Shown here piece after piece: positions 25,699-34,242 of a DNA stretch of 64,000 nucleotides. The number at the start of each line of letters is the position of its first letter. Positions within the stretch are counted from its first letter, which is position 1. Under the pieces are notes generated by a model. The model ran no database searches, was not told where the DNA came from, and saw only the letters and a program-made list of their open reading frames with translations. The stretch comes from VRUE01 sp963697695 (GTDB lineage: Bacteria > Actinomycetota > Thermoleophilia > Solirubrobacterales > 70-9), in assembly GCA_963697695.1 (NCBI GenBank), contig OY969094.1, positions 434,001-498,000 of the forward strand. The letters run 5' to 3'. The position numbers were made by a program, and so were the translations under genes.

Positions 25699-25986
25699 TC
25701 ACGTTTGGCTAAGTTCGACGACGTTCTGTGGCGGTTCGCTGCTCAGCAAGCGCAGCACCGCTCGCCGGCGAGCTGCCAGGAGTGGCGGTAGCGACGGGGG
25801 GGTATCGCCAGCCATGTGGGCCAGGAGGTTTGGTGTTGACAGAGCGGGTAGTTGAAAAGGCAAGGGCGTGGGGTCGGTTACGTCTAGGGCGGCGCGGAGA
25901 CGTCCCTGGCCGAGCGCGCGGACCAGGGCGTCCTGGTCGACGACACGACCCCGCCCGGCTCAGGGGGTTACACCGGCGCCAGGCCG
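25699..25986 (-). pseudogene. Decayed D-2-hydroxyacid dehydrogenase, C-terminal fragment
   Basis: On the minus strand, one frame reads AGRGRVVDQDALVRALGQG, then LRAALDVTDPTPLP, then a shortened segment, HMAGDTPPSLPPLL and finally LLSSEPPQNVV. This is the C-terminal end of the NAD-binding and substrate-binding region of D-isomer 2-hydroxyacid dehydrogenases (VDTDAL, ALDVTDPEPLP, HVAGDTP in typical members). An in-frame TGA at 25960-25962 interrupts it just after RPGAGVTP, and the N-terminal two-thirds are missing. The frame ends with TGA at 25699. The upstream edge is uncertain. It is a remnant left beside metK. Confidence 0.7.
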
Positions 25987-26016
25987 GATATACAACGAGA
26001 GCTGGAGTGCTGCGCG

Positions 26017-27264
26017 CTATGCAGGAGTTGCTTCGAGCCCAGCAGCCGCTTTCAGGGCGTCGGCCCTGTCCGTCTTCTCCCAGTTGAAGTCGTCGTCCTC
26101 GCGGCCGAAGTGGCCGTAGGCCGCCGTCTTGCGGAAGATCGGGCGGTGCAGGTCTAGGTAGCTGCGGAAGGCACCGGGGCGGAGGTCGAACTCGCCTTCG
26201 ACCAGGCGCGAGATCTCGGCGTCCGGCAGCTTGCCGGTGCCGAAGGTCTCGACCATCAGGGAAATCGGGCGCGCGACGCCGATCGCGTAGGCGACCTGGA
26301 CCTCGCAGCGCTCGGCGAGGCCGGCCGCGACGACGTTCTTGGCCACGTGGCGGGCGGCGTAGGCAGCTGAGCGGTCGACCTTGGAGGGGTCCTTGCCGGA
26401 GAAGGCGCCGCCGCCGTGGCGGGCCATGCCGCCGTAGGTGTCGACGATGATCTTGCGGCCGGTGAGGCCGGCATCGCCGACCGGACCACCGATGACGAAC
26501 TTGCCGGTCGGGTTGACGAGAAAGCCGTCGCGCAGCTCGCCCTCGTCGAAGAGGTCGCCGAACTCGCCGCCCAGCACCGGCATCACCACGTGCTGCCAGA
26601 GGTCGGGCTTGATCGTCGTCTCCGACTCGACGCCCTCGGCGTGCTGGGTCGAGATCAGCAGCTTCTCGATCCGCACCGGGCGGCCGTCGGCGTAACGGAC
26701 CGTGACCTGGGTCTTGCCGTCGGGCCCAAGGTAGGCGAGCGTGTCGTCCTTGCGCACCGCGCTCAGCCGCTCGGCCAGCCGGTGGGCGATCTGGATCGGC
26801 ATCGGCATCAGCGTCTCGGTCTCGTCGGTCGCGTAGCCGAACATCATTCCCTGGTCGCCCGCGCCGGCGATCAGCAGCTCGTCGTCGTCGTCGCCGACCC
26901 GCGTCTCATAAGCCTTGTCGACGCCCTGAGCAATGTCGGGCGACTGCTTGTCGAGCGAGACGAGGACCGAGATGTGGTCGCAGTTGTAGCCGTAGTCGCC
27001 GTGGTCGTAGCCGATCTCGCGGATCGTCTCGCGCACCAGCTCGGGCACGTCGAGGTGGACCTCGGTCGAGATCTCGCCGGAGACGACGGCCATCCCGGTG
27101 TTGACCATGGTCTCGCAGGCAACGCGACCCTCGGGGTCCTCGGCCATCACCGCGTCGAGCACGGCGTCGGAGATCTGGTCGCAGACCTTGTCGGGGTGGC
27201 CCTCGGTAACGGACTCGGAAGTGAAGAGGTACTCGCCCTCGGCGAGCGGCTGGGTCTCAGTCAT
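26017..27264 (-). CDS. metK: S-adenosylmethionine synthetase
   Basis: MetK makes S-adenosylmethionine from methionine and ATP. The 415-residue protein has the standard motifs GHPDKVCDQISDAVLD, GAGDQGMMFGYA and the P-loop-like GGGAFSGKDPSKVDRSAAY. Length and domain order are normal. It follows der by 42 bases and may be the last gene of the aromatic/cmk/der transcription unit, or have its own promoter. No SAM riboswitch is visible in the short space. Beyond its stop only a decayed dehydrogenase fragment remains. Confidence 0.97.
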   Translation of the reverse strand: MTETQPLAEGEYLFTSESVTEGHPDKVCDQISDAVLDAVMAEDPEGRVACETMVNTGMAVVSGEISTEVHLDVPELVRETIREIGYDHGDYGYNCDHISVLVSLDKQSPDIAQGVDKAYETRVGDDDDELLIAGAGDQGMMFGYATDETETLMPMPIQIAHRLAERLSAVRKDDTLAYLGPDGKTQVTVRYADGRPVRIEKLLISTQHAEGVESETTIKPDLWQHVVMPVLGGEFGDLFDEGELRDGFLVNPTGKFVIGGPVGDAGLTGRKIIVDTYGGMARHGGGAFSGKDPSKVDRSAAYAARHVAKNVVAAGLAERCEVQVAYAIGVARPISLMVETFGTGKLPDAEISRLVEGEFDLRPGAFRSYLDLHRPIFRKTAAYGHFGREDDDFNWEKTDRADALKAAAGLEATPA

Positions 27265-27306
27265 GGAGGGAAGCCTAAATGGTTGATTCGAGCAAAGAGT
27301 TTTGGC

Positions 27307-28623
27307 TCAGCCGCGGCGCCGGCCGGAGTGCGGGACGAAGTCGATCACCAGCGGCACCCCCTCGAGGCCGTAGGTCTCGCGCAGGCGGTTCTCGAGGTGG
27401 TAGGCCCAGTCGCGCGAGATCAGCTTGCGGTCGTTGACCTGGATCGCGATCCGCGGGGGCCGCTCGCCGACCTGGGCCGCGTAGTAGAGGCGCAGGCGCC
27501 GCCCTCGGCGGGACGGCGGCGGCGTCTTGGCGACGACCTCGGCGACGAAGCGGTTGAGCTCCGGGGTCGGGATCCGCTCCGCTGCCTGGTCGGCCAGCTG
27601 CAGCGCCTTTGGCAGCAGGTTGCCGACGTTGCGGCCGCGGGTCGCCGAGCTGGTGACCACGGCCGGCCGCAACCGCAGCTTGCGCTCGACCCGGGCGCGG
27701 GCGTCGTCGATGTCGGTGCGGGTGACGTCCCACTTGTTCAGGGCCAGCAGCGTCGCGCAGCCGGCCCGCATCGCCATCTCCGCCACCCGCAGGTCCTCCG
27801 CGGTGATCCCGTCGGACGCATCGCAGACGACCAGAGCGACGTCGGCGCGCTCGACCGCGCGTTCGGAACGCAGTTGGGCGTAGTAGTCGACCGTGCCCGC
27901 GACCTTCGAGCGCCGCCGCAGGCCGGCGGTGTCGACGAGGACGACGCGGCGCCCCTCGACCTCCAGCTCGCTGTCGATCGCATCGCGCGTGGTGCCGGCC
28001 TTGTCGGAGACGATCGTCCGCTCGCTACCGAGGAAGGCGTTGACGAGCGAGGACTTGCCGGCGTTGGGGCGACCGATCACGGCGACGCGCGTCGCCTCGC
28101 CGCGATCCTCCGACGGCGCCCGTTCGCCGAGCAGCTCGACCACGCGGTCGAGCAGGTCACCGCTGCCGAGGCCGTGACTGGCCGAGACCGGCATCGGCTC
28201 GCCGAGACCGAGCTTGTGCAGCTCGGCGGTCAGGTGCGTGTCCTCCGGCCGGTCGAGCTTGTTGGCGACGACGAGGACCGGGACCTCGGCACCGCGCAGT
28301 GTCTTCGCCAGTTCGGCGTCACCGGGGCGGATGCCGGCCCGTGCGTCGACCACCAGCATCACCAGGTCGGCCTCGGCGATCCCCAGCCGTGCCTGGCGTT
28401 GCACGTCACGGGCGAGCTCCGACTCGTCCTCGAGGTCGATCCCACCCGTGTCGAGCAGCTCGAAGGCGAGGCCGTTCCACTCGCAGGCCACCCGCTTGCG
28501 GTCGCGGGTGACCCCGGGCTCGGCATGGGTGACGGCCTCGCGCCCGCCGGCGAGCCGGTTGACCAGCGTGCTCTTGCCGACGTTGGGGAAGCCGACGACG
28601 GCGACGATCGGCAGCGCGTTCAC
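27307..28623 (-). CDS. der: Ribosome biogenesis GTPase Der
   Basis: Der (EngA) is an essential double-GTPase acting in 50S subunit assembly. Two GTPase domains are plain: the first with GFPNVGKSTLVNRL and DTGGID, the second with GRPNAGKSSLVNAFL and DTAGL. A KH-like RNA-binding domain completes the 438 residues (RPPRIAIQVND). The start is a GTG that overlaps the cmk stop as GTGA, the common cmk-der pairing of actinobacteria. It ends 42 bases before metK. Confidence 0.97.
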   Translation of the reverse strand: MNALPIVAVVGFPNVGKSTLVNRLAGGREAVTHAEPGVTRDRKRVACEWNGLAFELLDTGGIDLEDESELARDVQRQARLGIAEADLVMLVVDARAGIRPGDAELAKTLRGAEVPVLVVANKLDRPEDTHLTAELHKLGLGEPMPVSASHGLGSGDLLDRVVELLGERAPSEDRGEATRVAVIGRPNAGKSSLVNAFLGSERTIVSDKAGTTRDAIDSELEVEGRRVVLVDTAGLRRRSKVAGTVDYYAQLRSERAVERADVALVVCDASDGITAEDLRVAEMAMRAGCATLLALNKWDVTRTDIDDARARVERKLRLRPAVVTSSATRGRNVGNLLPKALQLADQAAERIPTPELNRFVAEVVAKTPPPSRRGRRLRLYYAAQVGERPPRIAIQVNDRKLISRDWAYHLENRLRETYGLEGVPLVIDFVPHSGRRRG

Positions 28624-29258
28624 ACGAGACCCCGCTCGCTCGCCAGGTCGACGATGCGCTCGATGACCTGGTCGAGCGTCAGGCCGGTGGTGTCGATCTC
28701 CACCGCGTCGGCGGCAGCGCGCAATGCGCTGTGCTCGCGGGTCTCGTCACGCTCGTCACGCTCCGACTGCGCGGCCAGGACCGCGGCGGCCTCCTCCCCA
28801 GTCTGAGCCGCACGGCGGCGAGCCCGCTCCTCGGCCGAGGCGGTAAGAAAGACCTTGAGCGGCGAGTCGGGGCTGACCACGGTGCCGATGTCGCGCCCCT
28901 CGGCGACGTAGCGGCCGGTGGCGATCATCGCCCGCTGCTGGTCCACCATCGCCTCTCGCACCTGGGGGTGAACGGAGACTCGCGAGGAAGCATCGGTGAC
29001 CTCCGGTTCGCGGATCGCCGCGCTGACATCGCGTCCATTGAGCTCAACCCGCTCTCCCTCCAACTCGATCGCCAGCGAAGCCGCGACTTCCCCGAGCATG
29101 GCACCGTCGTCGAGGTCGGTGCCCCGCTCGATCGCCACCAGCGCCACGCAGCGGTACATCGCCCCGGAGTCGAGGTAGGTGAAGCCCAGCCGCGCGGCCA
29201 CCCCTCGTGCAACTGAGGACTTGCCCGCCCCGGCAGGGCCGTCGATCGCGATCACCAT
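28620..29258 (-). CDS. cmk: Cytidylate kinase
   Basis: Cmk phosphorylates CMP and dCMP. The 212-residue protein has the P-loop GPAGAGKSSVARGV, the nucleotide-binding YLDSGAMYR and the GRDIGTVV segment. It lies between aroA (21 bases upstream) and der (GTGA overlap), an arrangement widely kept in bacteria. The ATG at 29258 is directly before the first beta strand and the P-loop, so the start is secure. Confidence 0.97.
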   Translation of the reverse strand: MVIAIDGPAGAGKSSVARGVAARLGFTYLDSGAMYRCVALVAIERGTDLDDGAMLGEVAASLAIELEGERVELNGRDVSAAIREPEVTDASSRVSVHPQVREAMVDQQRAMIATGRYVAEGRDIGTVVSPDSPLKVFLTASAEERARRRAAQTGEEAAAVLAAQSERDERDETREHSALRAAADAVEIDTTGLTLDQVIERIVDLASERGLV

Positions 29259-29279
29259 GAGCGCAATGTATGTGGCGGA

Positions 29280-30578
29280 TCAGCCGCGAAGCAGAGAAGA
29301 GAGGTCCTCCGTGAAGCTCGGATAGCTGACCGCGGCGGCATCCATGCCCTCGACCTCGACTCCGTCGCGAGAGGCGACGCCCGCAACCGCGCCCAGCATC
29401 GCGATGCGGTGATCGCCGTGCGAGCGGATCGTGCCGCCGCGCAGACCGCCACTCCCCTCGATCCGCATCCCGTCGCCGGTCGGCTCGACCTCGCCGCCGA
29501 GCGCGCTGAGCGCCTCGCTCACCGTGGCGATCCGGTCGGACTCCTTGCGCCGCAGCTCCTCGGCGTCACGGATCGTGGTCGGGCCCTCGGCGAAGCAGGC
29601 GACGAGGGAGACCAGCGGCAGCTCGTCGATCGCCAGGGGGATCTCCCCACCGCCGACCTCGACCCCGCGCAGCTCCGAGGAGCGAGCGCGTATCCGTCCT
29701 GTCGGCTCTCCCCCGCGCTCTCCCTCCGGCTCGACCTCCAGCCTCGCTCCCATCCGCTCGAGGATCGTCAGCAGCCCGGTTCGGGTCGGGTTGAGCCCGA
29801 CCCCCTTCAGCACGACCTCGCTGCCGGGGGCGACCAGGGCTGCAACCAGGAAGAAGGCGGCGGAGGAAAAATCGGCGGGGACGGCGATCTCGCCGGGTTC
29901 GAGGCGTTTCGCCGGGCGCACCGAGACGCTGCCATCGCCGCGCTCGATCTCGGCACCGGCGGCGGCGAGCATCCGCTCGCTGTGATCGCGGCTTGCCAGT
30001 GGCTCGACCACCCTGGTCTCACCCTCGGCGAGCAGGCCGGCGAAGAGCAGGCAGGACTTGACCTGGGCGCTCGCCACCGGCAACTCGTAGTCGATGCCCT
30101 GCAAGGGCGCGCCCTCGATCTCCAGCGGCGGCAGGCGATCCTCGCGGCAGCGCAGACTCGCACCCATCTCTCGCAGCGGCTCGGCGATGCGATCGACAGG
30201 GCGGCGCCGGATCGAGCTGTCTCCGTCGAGGGTCCAAGCTCCCAGTGGCTGCCCGGCCAGCCACCCCGGCAACAGCCGCAGCAGGGTGCCGGCGTTGCCG
30301 ACGTCGATCCGGGCGGCCTCTGCAGCGTGCAGGCCGACCCCCTGGACCTGGATCGTCGGCGCAACCGCATCGGTGCCCACACCCTCGACCGTTGCTCCGA
30401 GCGCCCGTACCGCAGCCAGGGTCGAGCGGGTGTCGGCGGAGTCGAGGTAGCCCTCGATCGCGGTCTCGCCATCGGCCATCGCCGCGATCAGCGCCGCCCG
30501 GTGGGAGATCGACTTGTCGGCCGGGGGGCGCAGCGAGCCGCGCAGCGGTCCTAACGGATCGAAACGGGTCGTCGTCAC
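29280..30578 (-). CDS. aroA: 3-phosphoshikimate 1-carboxyvinyltransferase (EPSP synthase)
   Basis: AroA joins shikimate 3-phosphate and phosphoenolpyruvate in the sixth step of the shikimate pathway. The 432-residue protein shows DKSISHRAALIAA at the N-terminus, GNAGTLLRLL, DGDSSIRRRPVDRI and the C-terminal RRKESDRIATV and SHGDHRIAM. The start is a GTG six bases after tyrA. It is part of the run aroG-tyrA-aroA, so three steps of aromatic biosynthesis are encoded together behind one leader. Confidence 0.97.
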   Translation of the reverse strand: MTTTRFDPLGPLRGSLRPPADKSISHRAALIAAMADGETAIEGYLDSADTRSTLAAVRALGATVEGVGTDAVAPTIQVQGVGLHAAEAARIDVGNAGTLLRLLPGWLAGQPLGAWTLDGDSSIRRRPVDRIAEPLREMGASLRCREDRLPPLEIEGAPLQGIDYELPVASAQVKSCLLFAGLLAEGETRVVEPLASRDHSERMLAAAGAEIERGDGSVSVRPAKRLEPGEIAVPADFSSAAFFLVAALVAPGSEVVLKGVGLNPTRTGLLTILERMGARLEVEPEGERGGEPTGRIRARSSELRGVEVGGGEIPLAIDELPLVSLVACFAEGPTTIRDAEELRRKESDRIATVSEALSALGGEVEPTGDGMRIEGSGGLRGGTIRSHGDHRIAMLGAVAGVASRDGVEVEGMDAAAVSYPSFTEDLSSLLRG

Positions 30579-30584
30579 CCGCCG

Positions 30585-31673
30585 CTACTTCCCGGAGCCG
30601 AGCACGGTGACCGTGTGTCCAAGCTCGCGAACCAGCGCCACGGCGCGCTCTGCCTGCTCGTCGCCGACGACCCAGAGCGAAACCGCGCCGGAGGTCATGT
30701 CGGGCGCTGGGTAGAGCGCCATGTCCTCGATGTTGACGCCCGCCTCGCCCAGCGCCAGCGCCAGTTCGGCGACGATCCCAGGCCGGTTGACGACTACGAC
30801 ACGCAGCTCCCTCAGCGCACCGCCGGCGAGCTCGGTCTCGAGCAGGCGCTGCCGGTCGGCCGCTGCCGCCGCGTGCCAGCCGGAGACGGCATCGCGGTCA
30901 CCGGCCCTGATCAGCTCGGCCGCCTCACGCAAACGGGCGGAAGCCGCCTCGACCGCCTCCGCGACGGCCTCGCGGTTGCTGGCAAAGATGTCCCCCCAGA
31001 TCGCCGGGTTGGCACCGGCGACGCGGGTGGTGTCGCGAAAGCTCGGCCCGACTTCCGGCATCCGCTCCGAATCGCGGGTCAGCTCCGCCGCCGCCTGACC
31101 AACCAGCACGTTGGCGACCACATGCGGCAGGTGGCTCACGGTCGCCATCAGGCGGTCGTGCGTCTCGGCGTCGATCGCCTGCGGTTTGGCGCCGAGGCCG
31201 GCAACGGTCCGCTGCAAGCGGTCGTAGAGCAAGCCGCTGGAGCGCCCTAACTGCGGCGTCAAGTACCAGCGCGCCCCCTCGAAGAGGTCGGCGCGGGCGT
31301 TCTCCACCCCCGATGTCTCCGCCCCGGCCAGGGGATGGCCGCCGATGAAGCGCTCGTCAGTGCCCAGCGCCGCGACGATGTCGCGCTTGGTCGAGCCGGC
31401 ATCGGTGACGACGGTCTCGGGACCGCCGGCGGCCAGCGCAGCCTTCGCCAGCTCGACCAAGCCTGCGACCGGAGCCGCACAGAAAACGACCTCTGCCCCA
31501 TCGCAAGCCTCCTCGATCGACGTGGCCGCGATCTCGACCGCGCCCTCTTCGACCGCCCGCTCGAGCGTCGTCCGGTCGGGGTCGAACCCCACCACCTCGC
31601 CTTCCAGCCGCCCCCTGGCGGCAAGCCCGATCGAGCCCCCGATCAGGCCGACCCCGAGGACGGCGATCCTCAT
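30585..31673 (-). CDS. tyrA: Prephenate dehydrogenase with ACT domain
   Basis: TyrA oxidatively decarboxylates prephenate towards tyrosine. The NAD-binding loop GVGLIGGSIGLAARG is at the N-terminus, and GGHPLAGAETSG and a helical dimerisation domain follow. A C-terminal ACT domain (about residues 285-360; VVVNRPGIVAELALALG, GVNIEDMALYP) suggests feedback control by an amino acid, probably tyrosine. Its ATG overlaps the aroG stop (ATGA), so it is translated together with the first enzyme of the pathway. Confidence 0.95.
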   Translation of the reverse strand: MRIAVLGVGLIGGSIGLAARGRLEGEVVGFDPDRTTLERAVEEGAVEIAATSIEEACDGAEVVFCAAPVAGLVELAKAALAAGGPETVVTDAGSTKRDIVAALGTDERFIGGHPLAGAETSGVENARADLFEGARWYLTPQLGRSSGLLYDRLQRTVAGLGAKPQAIDAETHDRLMATVSHLPHVVANVLVGQAAAELTRDSERMPEVGPSFRDTTRVAGANPAIWGDIFASNREAVAEAVEAASARLREAAELIRAGDRDAVSGWHAAAAADRQRLLETELAGGALRELRVVVVNRPGIVAELALALGEAGVNIEDMALYPAPDMTSGAVSLWVVGDEQAERAVALVRELGHTVTVLGSGK

Positions 31674-32752
31674 TCGCCGCGCCGAGCCCGCACGGCCGAT
31701 GCCAATTGTTCGAGCACCGCAACCGTTGCGGCCCAGTCGAGGCAGGGGTCGGTGATCGACTGGCCGTAGGTGAGGTCGCCATCGCCCAGGTCCTGGCGCC
31801 CCTCGACCAGGAAGGACTCGAGCATGACGCCGACGATGTCCGCGTTGCCGTCGGCGACCTGGTCGGCGATCTGTCCTGCGGCGAGCACCTGCAGCGCCGG
31901 GTCCTTGCTGCTGTTGTCGTGAGACGCGTCGATCACGAGGCGCTCCGGCAAGCCCGCTGCGCGCAGCCTGGTGAGCGCCGCGTCCACCCCTGCGGGGTCG
32001 TGGTTGGGAGCGCCGCGGCCACCGCGCAGGATCACGTGGCCGTCGGGGTTACCGGTCGTGTAGAGGATCGCCGGCGTGCCGGCGTCGTCGATTCCGGCGA
32101 AGGCGTGCGGGGCGGCTGCGGCCCGAACCGCATCCACCGCGACCTGGACGTCGCCGTCGGTGCGGTTCTTGAAACCGATCGGCATCGAGAGCCCGGAGCC
32201 GAGCTGGCGATGGATCTGGCTCTCGGTCGTGCGGGCGCCGATCGCGCCCCAGGACACCGCATCGGAGATGTACTGCGGGGTGATCGGGTCGAGGAACTCG
32301 CAGCCCACCGGCAAGCCGAGGTCGAGGACCTGGAGCAGCAGTGTGCGCGCCATCCGCAGGCCCGTGTTGACGTCGCCGGAGCCGTCGAGGTGCGGATCGT
32401 TGATCAGCCCCTTCCAGCCGGTCGTCGTCCGCGGCTTCTCGAAGTAGACCCGCATCGCGATCAACAGGTCGCGGTTCATCTCCTGCGCCGCTTTGGCGAG
32501 GCCACCGGCGTAGTCGAGGGCCGCCTCTGCGTCGTGCACGCTGCACGGACCGACCACCACCAGGACCCGGTCGTCGCTGCCGTCGAGGACGTTGCCGACT
32601 TCGCCGCGTCCGCGCACCACAGCCTTCTCGCGCTCCTCGCCGAGGGGCAAGTCCCCCAGCAGCCTCGCCGGCGATACCAGCTCCTCGATTCGCTCGATTC
32701 GCTGGTCGCGAACCCTGTCTTGCGCCTCTCCCTTTGTCATCCCAATCACCAT
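31670..32752 (-). CDS. aroG: 3-deoxy-7-phosphoheptulonate (DAHP) synthase, class I
   Basis: This enzyme joins erythrose 4-phosphate and phosphoenolpyruvate, the entry to aromatic biosynthesis. The 360-residue protein is of the AroG/AroF/AroH (class I alpha) type: VVVGPCSVHD, YFEKPRTTTGWKGLINDP, GARTTESQIHRQLGSGLS and DASHDNSSKDP. I use the ATG at 32752, with GGAAGG about ten bases upstream; the ATG at 32740 is an alternative without a site. A leader peptide gene and alternative RNA pairings lie at 32785-32975, so expression is probably controlled by attenuation. It is ATGA-coupled to tyrA. Confidence 0.95.
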   Translation of the reverse strand: MVIGMTKGEAQDRVRDQRIERIEELVSPARLLGDLPLGEEREKAVVRGRGEVGNVLDGSDDRVLVVVGPCSVHDAEAALDYAGGLAKAAQEMNRDLLIAMRVYFEKPRTTTGWKGLINDPHLDGSGDVNTGLRMARTLLLQVLDLGLPVGCEFLDPITPQYISDAVSWGAIGARTTESQIHRQLGSGLSMPIGFKNRTDGDVQVAVDAVRAAAAPHAFAGIDDAGTPAILYTTGNPDGHVILRGGRGAPNHDPAGVDAALTRLRAAGLPERLVIDASHDNSSKDPALQVLAAGQIADQVADGNADIVGVMLESFLVEGRQDLGDGDLTYGQSITDPCLDWAATVAVLEQLASAVRARRGE

Positions 32753-32784
32753 TCTGCCGCCGCCTTCCAAGCTTGAAAATCCTA

Positions 32785-32887
32785 CTTCCGGTTGTGACCT
32801 CCCGACGTGAGCCCGGAAGGACGAGAACGCAGGTCCAGCGACGCCCGGCCAATTCTGCTCTTGATGCGGCTCACGCCGCGAGGCCGG
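32785..32887 (-). promoter_or_regulatory. Putative attenuator of aroG: competing RNA hairpins
   Basis: After the leader peptide stop, the minus-strand RNA can form hairpin I (core gcggc-gtga-gccgc, 32866-32879, inside arms ggccgg/ccggcc at 32882-32887 and 32845-32850) and hairpin II (cttccgg/ccggaag, 32813-32819 and 32785-32791). The loop region of hairpin I (32868-32875) is complementary over eight bases to the strand at 32806-32813 in hairpin II, so the two cannot coexist with this third pairing. Hairpin II lies shortly before the aroG ribosome binding site. Confidence 0.5.
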
Positions 32888-32891
32888 ACGC

Positions 32892-32975
32892 CTAGCTAAA
32901 TCGCCAGAAATAAGAGAAGCGGGCAGAGTCGAGCGCGGCACCGGAGGCGCGGGTGTGGCTCGTCATGTCGCCCAT
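32892..32975 (-). CDS. Aromatic-rich leader peptide of aroG
   Basis: A 27-codon frame reads MGDMTSHTRAS, then GAALDSARFSYFWRFS and stop TAG. Five of its last eight residues are Phe, Tyr or Trp, the end products of the pathway begun by aroG. The ATG at 32975 has GGAAGG nine bases upstream; a second ATG at 32966 is in frame. The frame ends only about 140 bases before aroG and is followed at once by alternative hairpins. In known attenuators, ribosome stalling at such codons decides which hairpin forms. Expression of this peptide is inferred, not shown. Confidence 0.65.
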   Translation of the reverse strand: MGDMTSHTRASGAALDSARFSYFWRFS

Positions 32976-33015
32976 TCGCTTCACCCTTCCTAACTTTGTA
33001 GCAGGCAAAGCGGAG

Positions 33016-34110
33016 TTAGTCGAGCAACTCCGCGAGGGCGGCGAGGAAGCGCTCGTTCTCGGCCCTGGTGCCGTAGGTGACGCGAATGTGACCGGGGTCG
33101 CCGAGCGGAGTGCCGGCGCGGACGGCTATCGCCCGCTCGGCAAGGCCGGTGACGAGCTCCTGCTCGTCGGCATCGCCGAGGTCGACCCAGGAGAAGTTGG
33201 CTTGCGAGTCGGTGGTGGTCAGGCCCATCGACCGCAAGGCCTCCTCGACCCCGAGGCGCTCGGCGACGGTGCTCTCGACGCGCCGTACGACGTCGTCCTC
33301 GTGCAGGACGGCCTCCGCCCCAGCGGCCTGAGCCAGTGCGTTGACGCTGAACGGCTGGCGGACGGCGTCGATCGCGGCGCGGAACTTGGCCGAGCCGATC
33401 GCGTAGCCGACCCGCAGGCCGGCCAGCCCGTAGCACTTGCTGAAAGTGCGCAGGACGACCAGGTTGGGGAAGTCGGCGAGCAGGTCGATCGTCGTTCCGG
33501 GATCGTCGTGGGTCTGGAACTCGACGTAGGCCTCGTCGAGGATCACGGTGACGTGCTCCGGCAGGCGCTCGCAGAAGACTGCGATCTCGGCCGCCGGCAG
33601 GTGGGTCGCGGTTGGGTTGTTGGGGTTGCAGACGATGACGAGCTGAGTCGCGGCGGTCACCTCCGCTGCCATCGCGTCGAGGTCGTGGACGTCTCCCTCC
33701 GCCAGCGGGACTTTGATCTCCCGCGCATCGGTCAGTGCCGCCAAGTACGGGTACATCGAGAAGGCGGGCCAGGAGTAGAGGATCTCCGAGCCGGGCTCGC
33801 AGAGCGCCTCGGCCGCGGCGAGCAGGATCTCGCAGGAACCGTTGCCCACGGCGACCCCGGCGGGCTCGGCCTCGTGGCGCTCGGCGATGCGGCGGCGCAA
33901 CAGCGTCGCGTCGGGATCGGGGTAGCGGTTCATTGCCCCGGCGGCGGCGGCGATCGCCTCGATCACCTTCGGGTGCGGCGGGAACGGCGACTCGTTCGAA
34001 GCAAGCTGGGCGATCCCGCCGGCAGCGATCGCCTCCGGCGCCTGTCCGGTAGGCACGCCGGTCTGGTAGCCCGGCATGCGGGCGAGCTTCTCGGCAAAGG
34101 TGACTGTCAT
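33016..34110 (-). CDS. hisC: Histidinol-phosphate/aromatic aminotransferase
   Basis: This 364-residue PLP enzyme belongs to the HisC family of class I/II aminotransferases. It has ASNESPFPPHPKV, CNPNNPTATHLP, ILDEAYVEF and the PLP-lysine segment FSKCYGLAGLRVGYA. Its position between aroH and aroG, with no other his genes, suggests it could transaminate phenylpyruvate or hydroxyphenylpyruvate, as some actinobacterial HisC-like enzymes do; sequence alone does not settle this. The ATG at 34110 has GAAGGAG upstream. About 130 bases holding a repeat element separate it from aroH. Confidence 0.9.
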   Translation of the reverse strand: MTVTFAEKLARMPGYQTGVPTGQAPEAIAAGGIAQLASNESPFPPHPKVIEAIAAAAGAMNRYPDPDATLLRRRIAERHEAEPAGVAVGNGSCEILLAAAEALCEPGSEILYSWPAFSMYPYLAALTDAREIKVPLAEGDVHDLDAMAAEVTAATQLVIVCNPNNPTATHLPAAEIAVFCERLPEHVTVILDEAYVEFQTHDDPGTTIDLLADFPNLVVLRTFSKCYGLAGLRVGYAIGSAKFRAAIDAVRQPFSVNALAQAAGAEAVLHEDDVVRRVESTVAERLGVEEALRSMGLTTTDSQANFSWVDLGDADEQELVTGLAERAIAVRAGTPLGDPGHIRVTYGTRAENERFLAALAELLD

Positions 34111-34135
34111 TCGAAGGAGAGTTTGCCCGATAGGC

Positions 34136-34242
34136 CAATAACGGTGTCCGGACCAAGCGGGGCAAGGACGCAGGGAGGGCGAATAGCAGCGCTATTCGGC
34201 CGACCGAGGACACTTTCCCGTGCGTGTCCGGTGCCGTTATTG
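34136..34242. repeat. Repeat element copy A inside a hairpin between hisC and aroH
   Basis: The 64 bases at 34148-34211 match 49101-49164 at 60 positions. The core gaatagc-agc-gctattc is palindromic (34181-34197). In this copy, nine-base arms (caataacgg at 34136-34144 and its complement at 34234-34242) close the element; the right arm contains the aroH stop codon. It lies between two genes of the same strand. Confidence 0.6.

Noticed and set aside
25728..26087. Plus-strand frames in the gap next to metK
   Set aside because: The minus strand of the same stretch carries recognisable dehydrogenase remnants, so the plus-strand frames are shadows of a pseudogene.
26416..28806. Very long open frame on the plus strand opposite metK and der
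   Set aside because: It is antisense to two well-supported housekeeping genes; such frames arise from the third-position GC bias, and its translation has no recognisable motifs.
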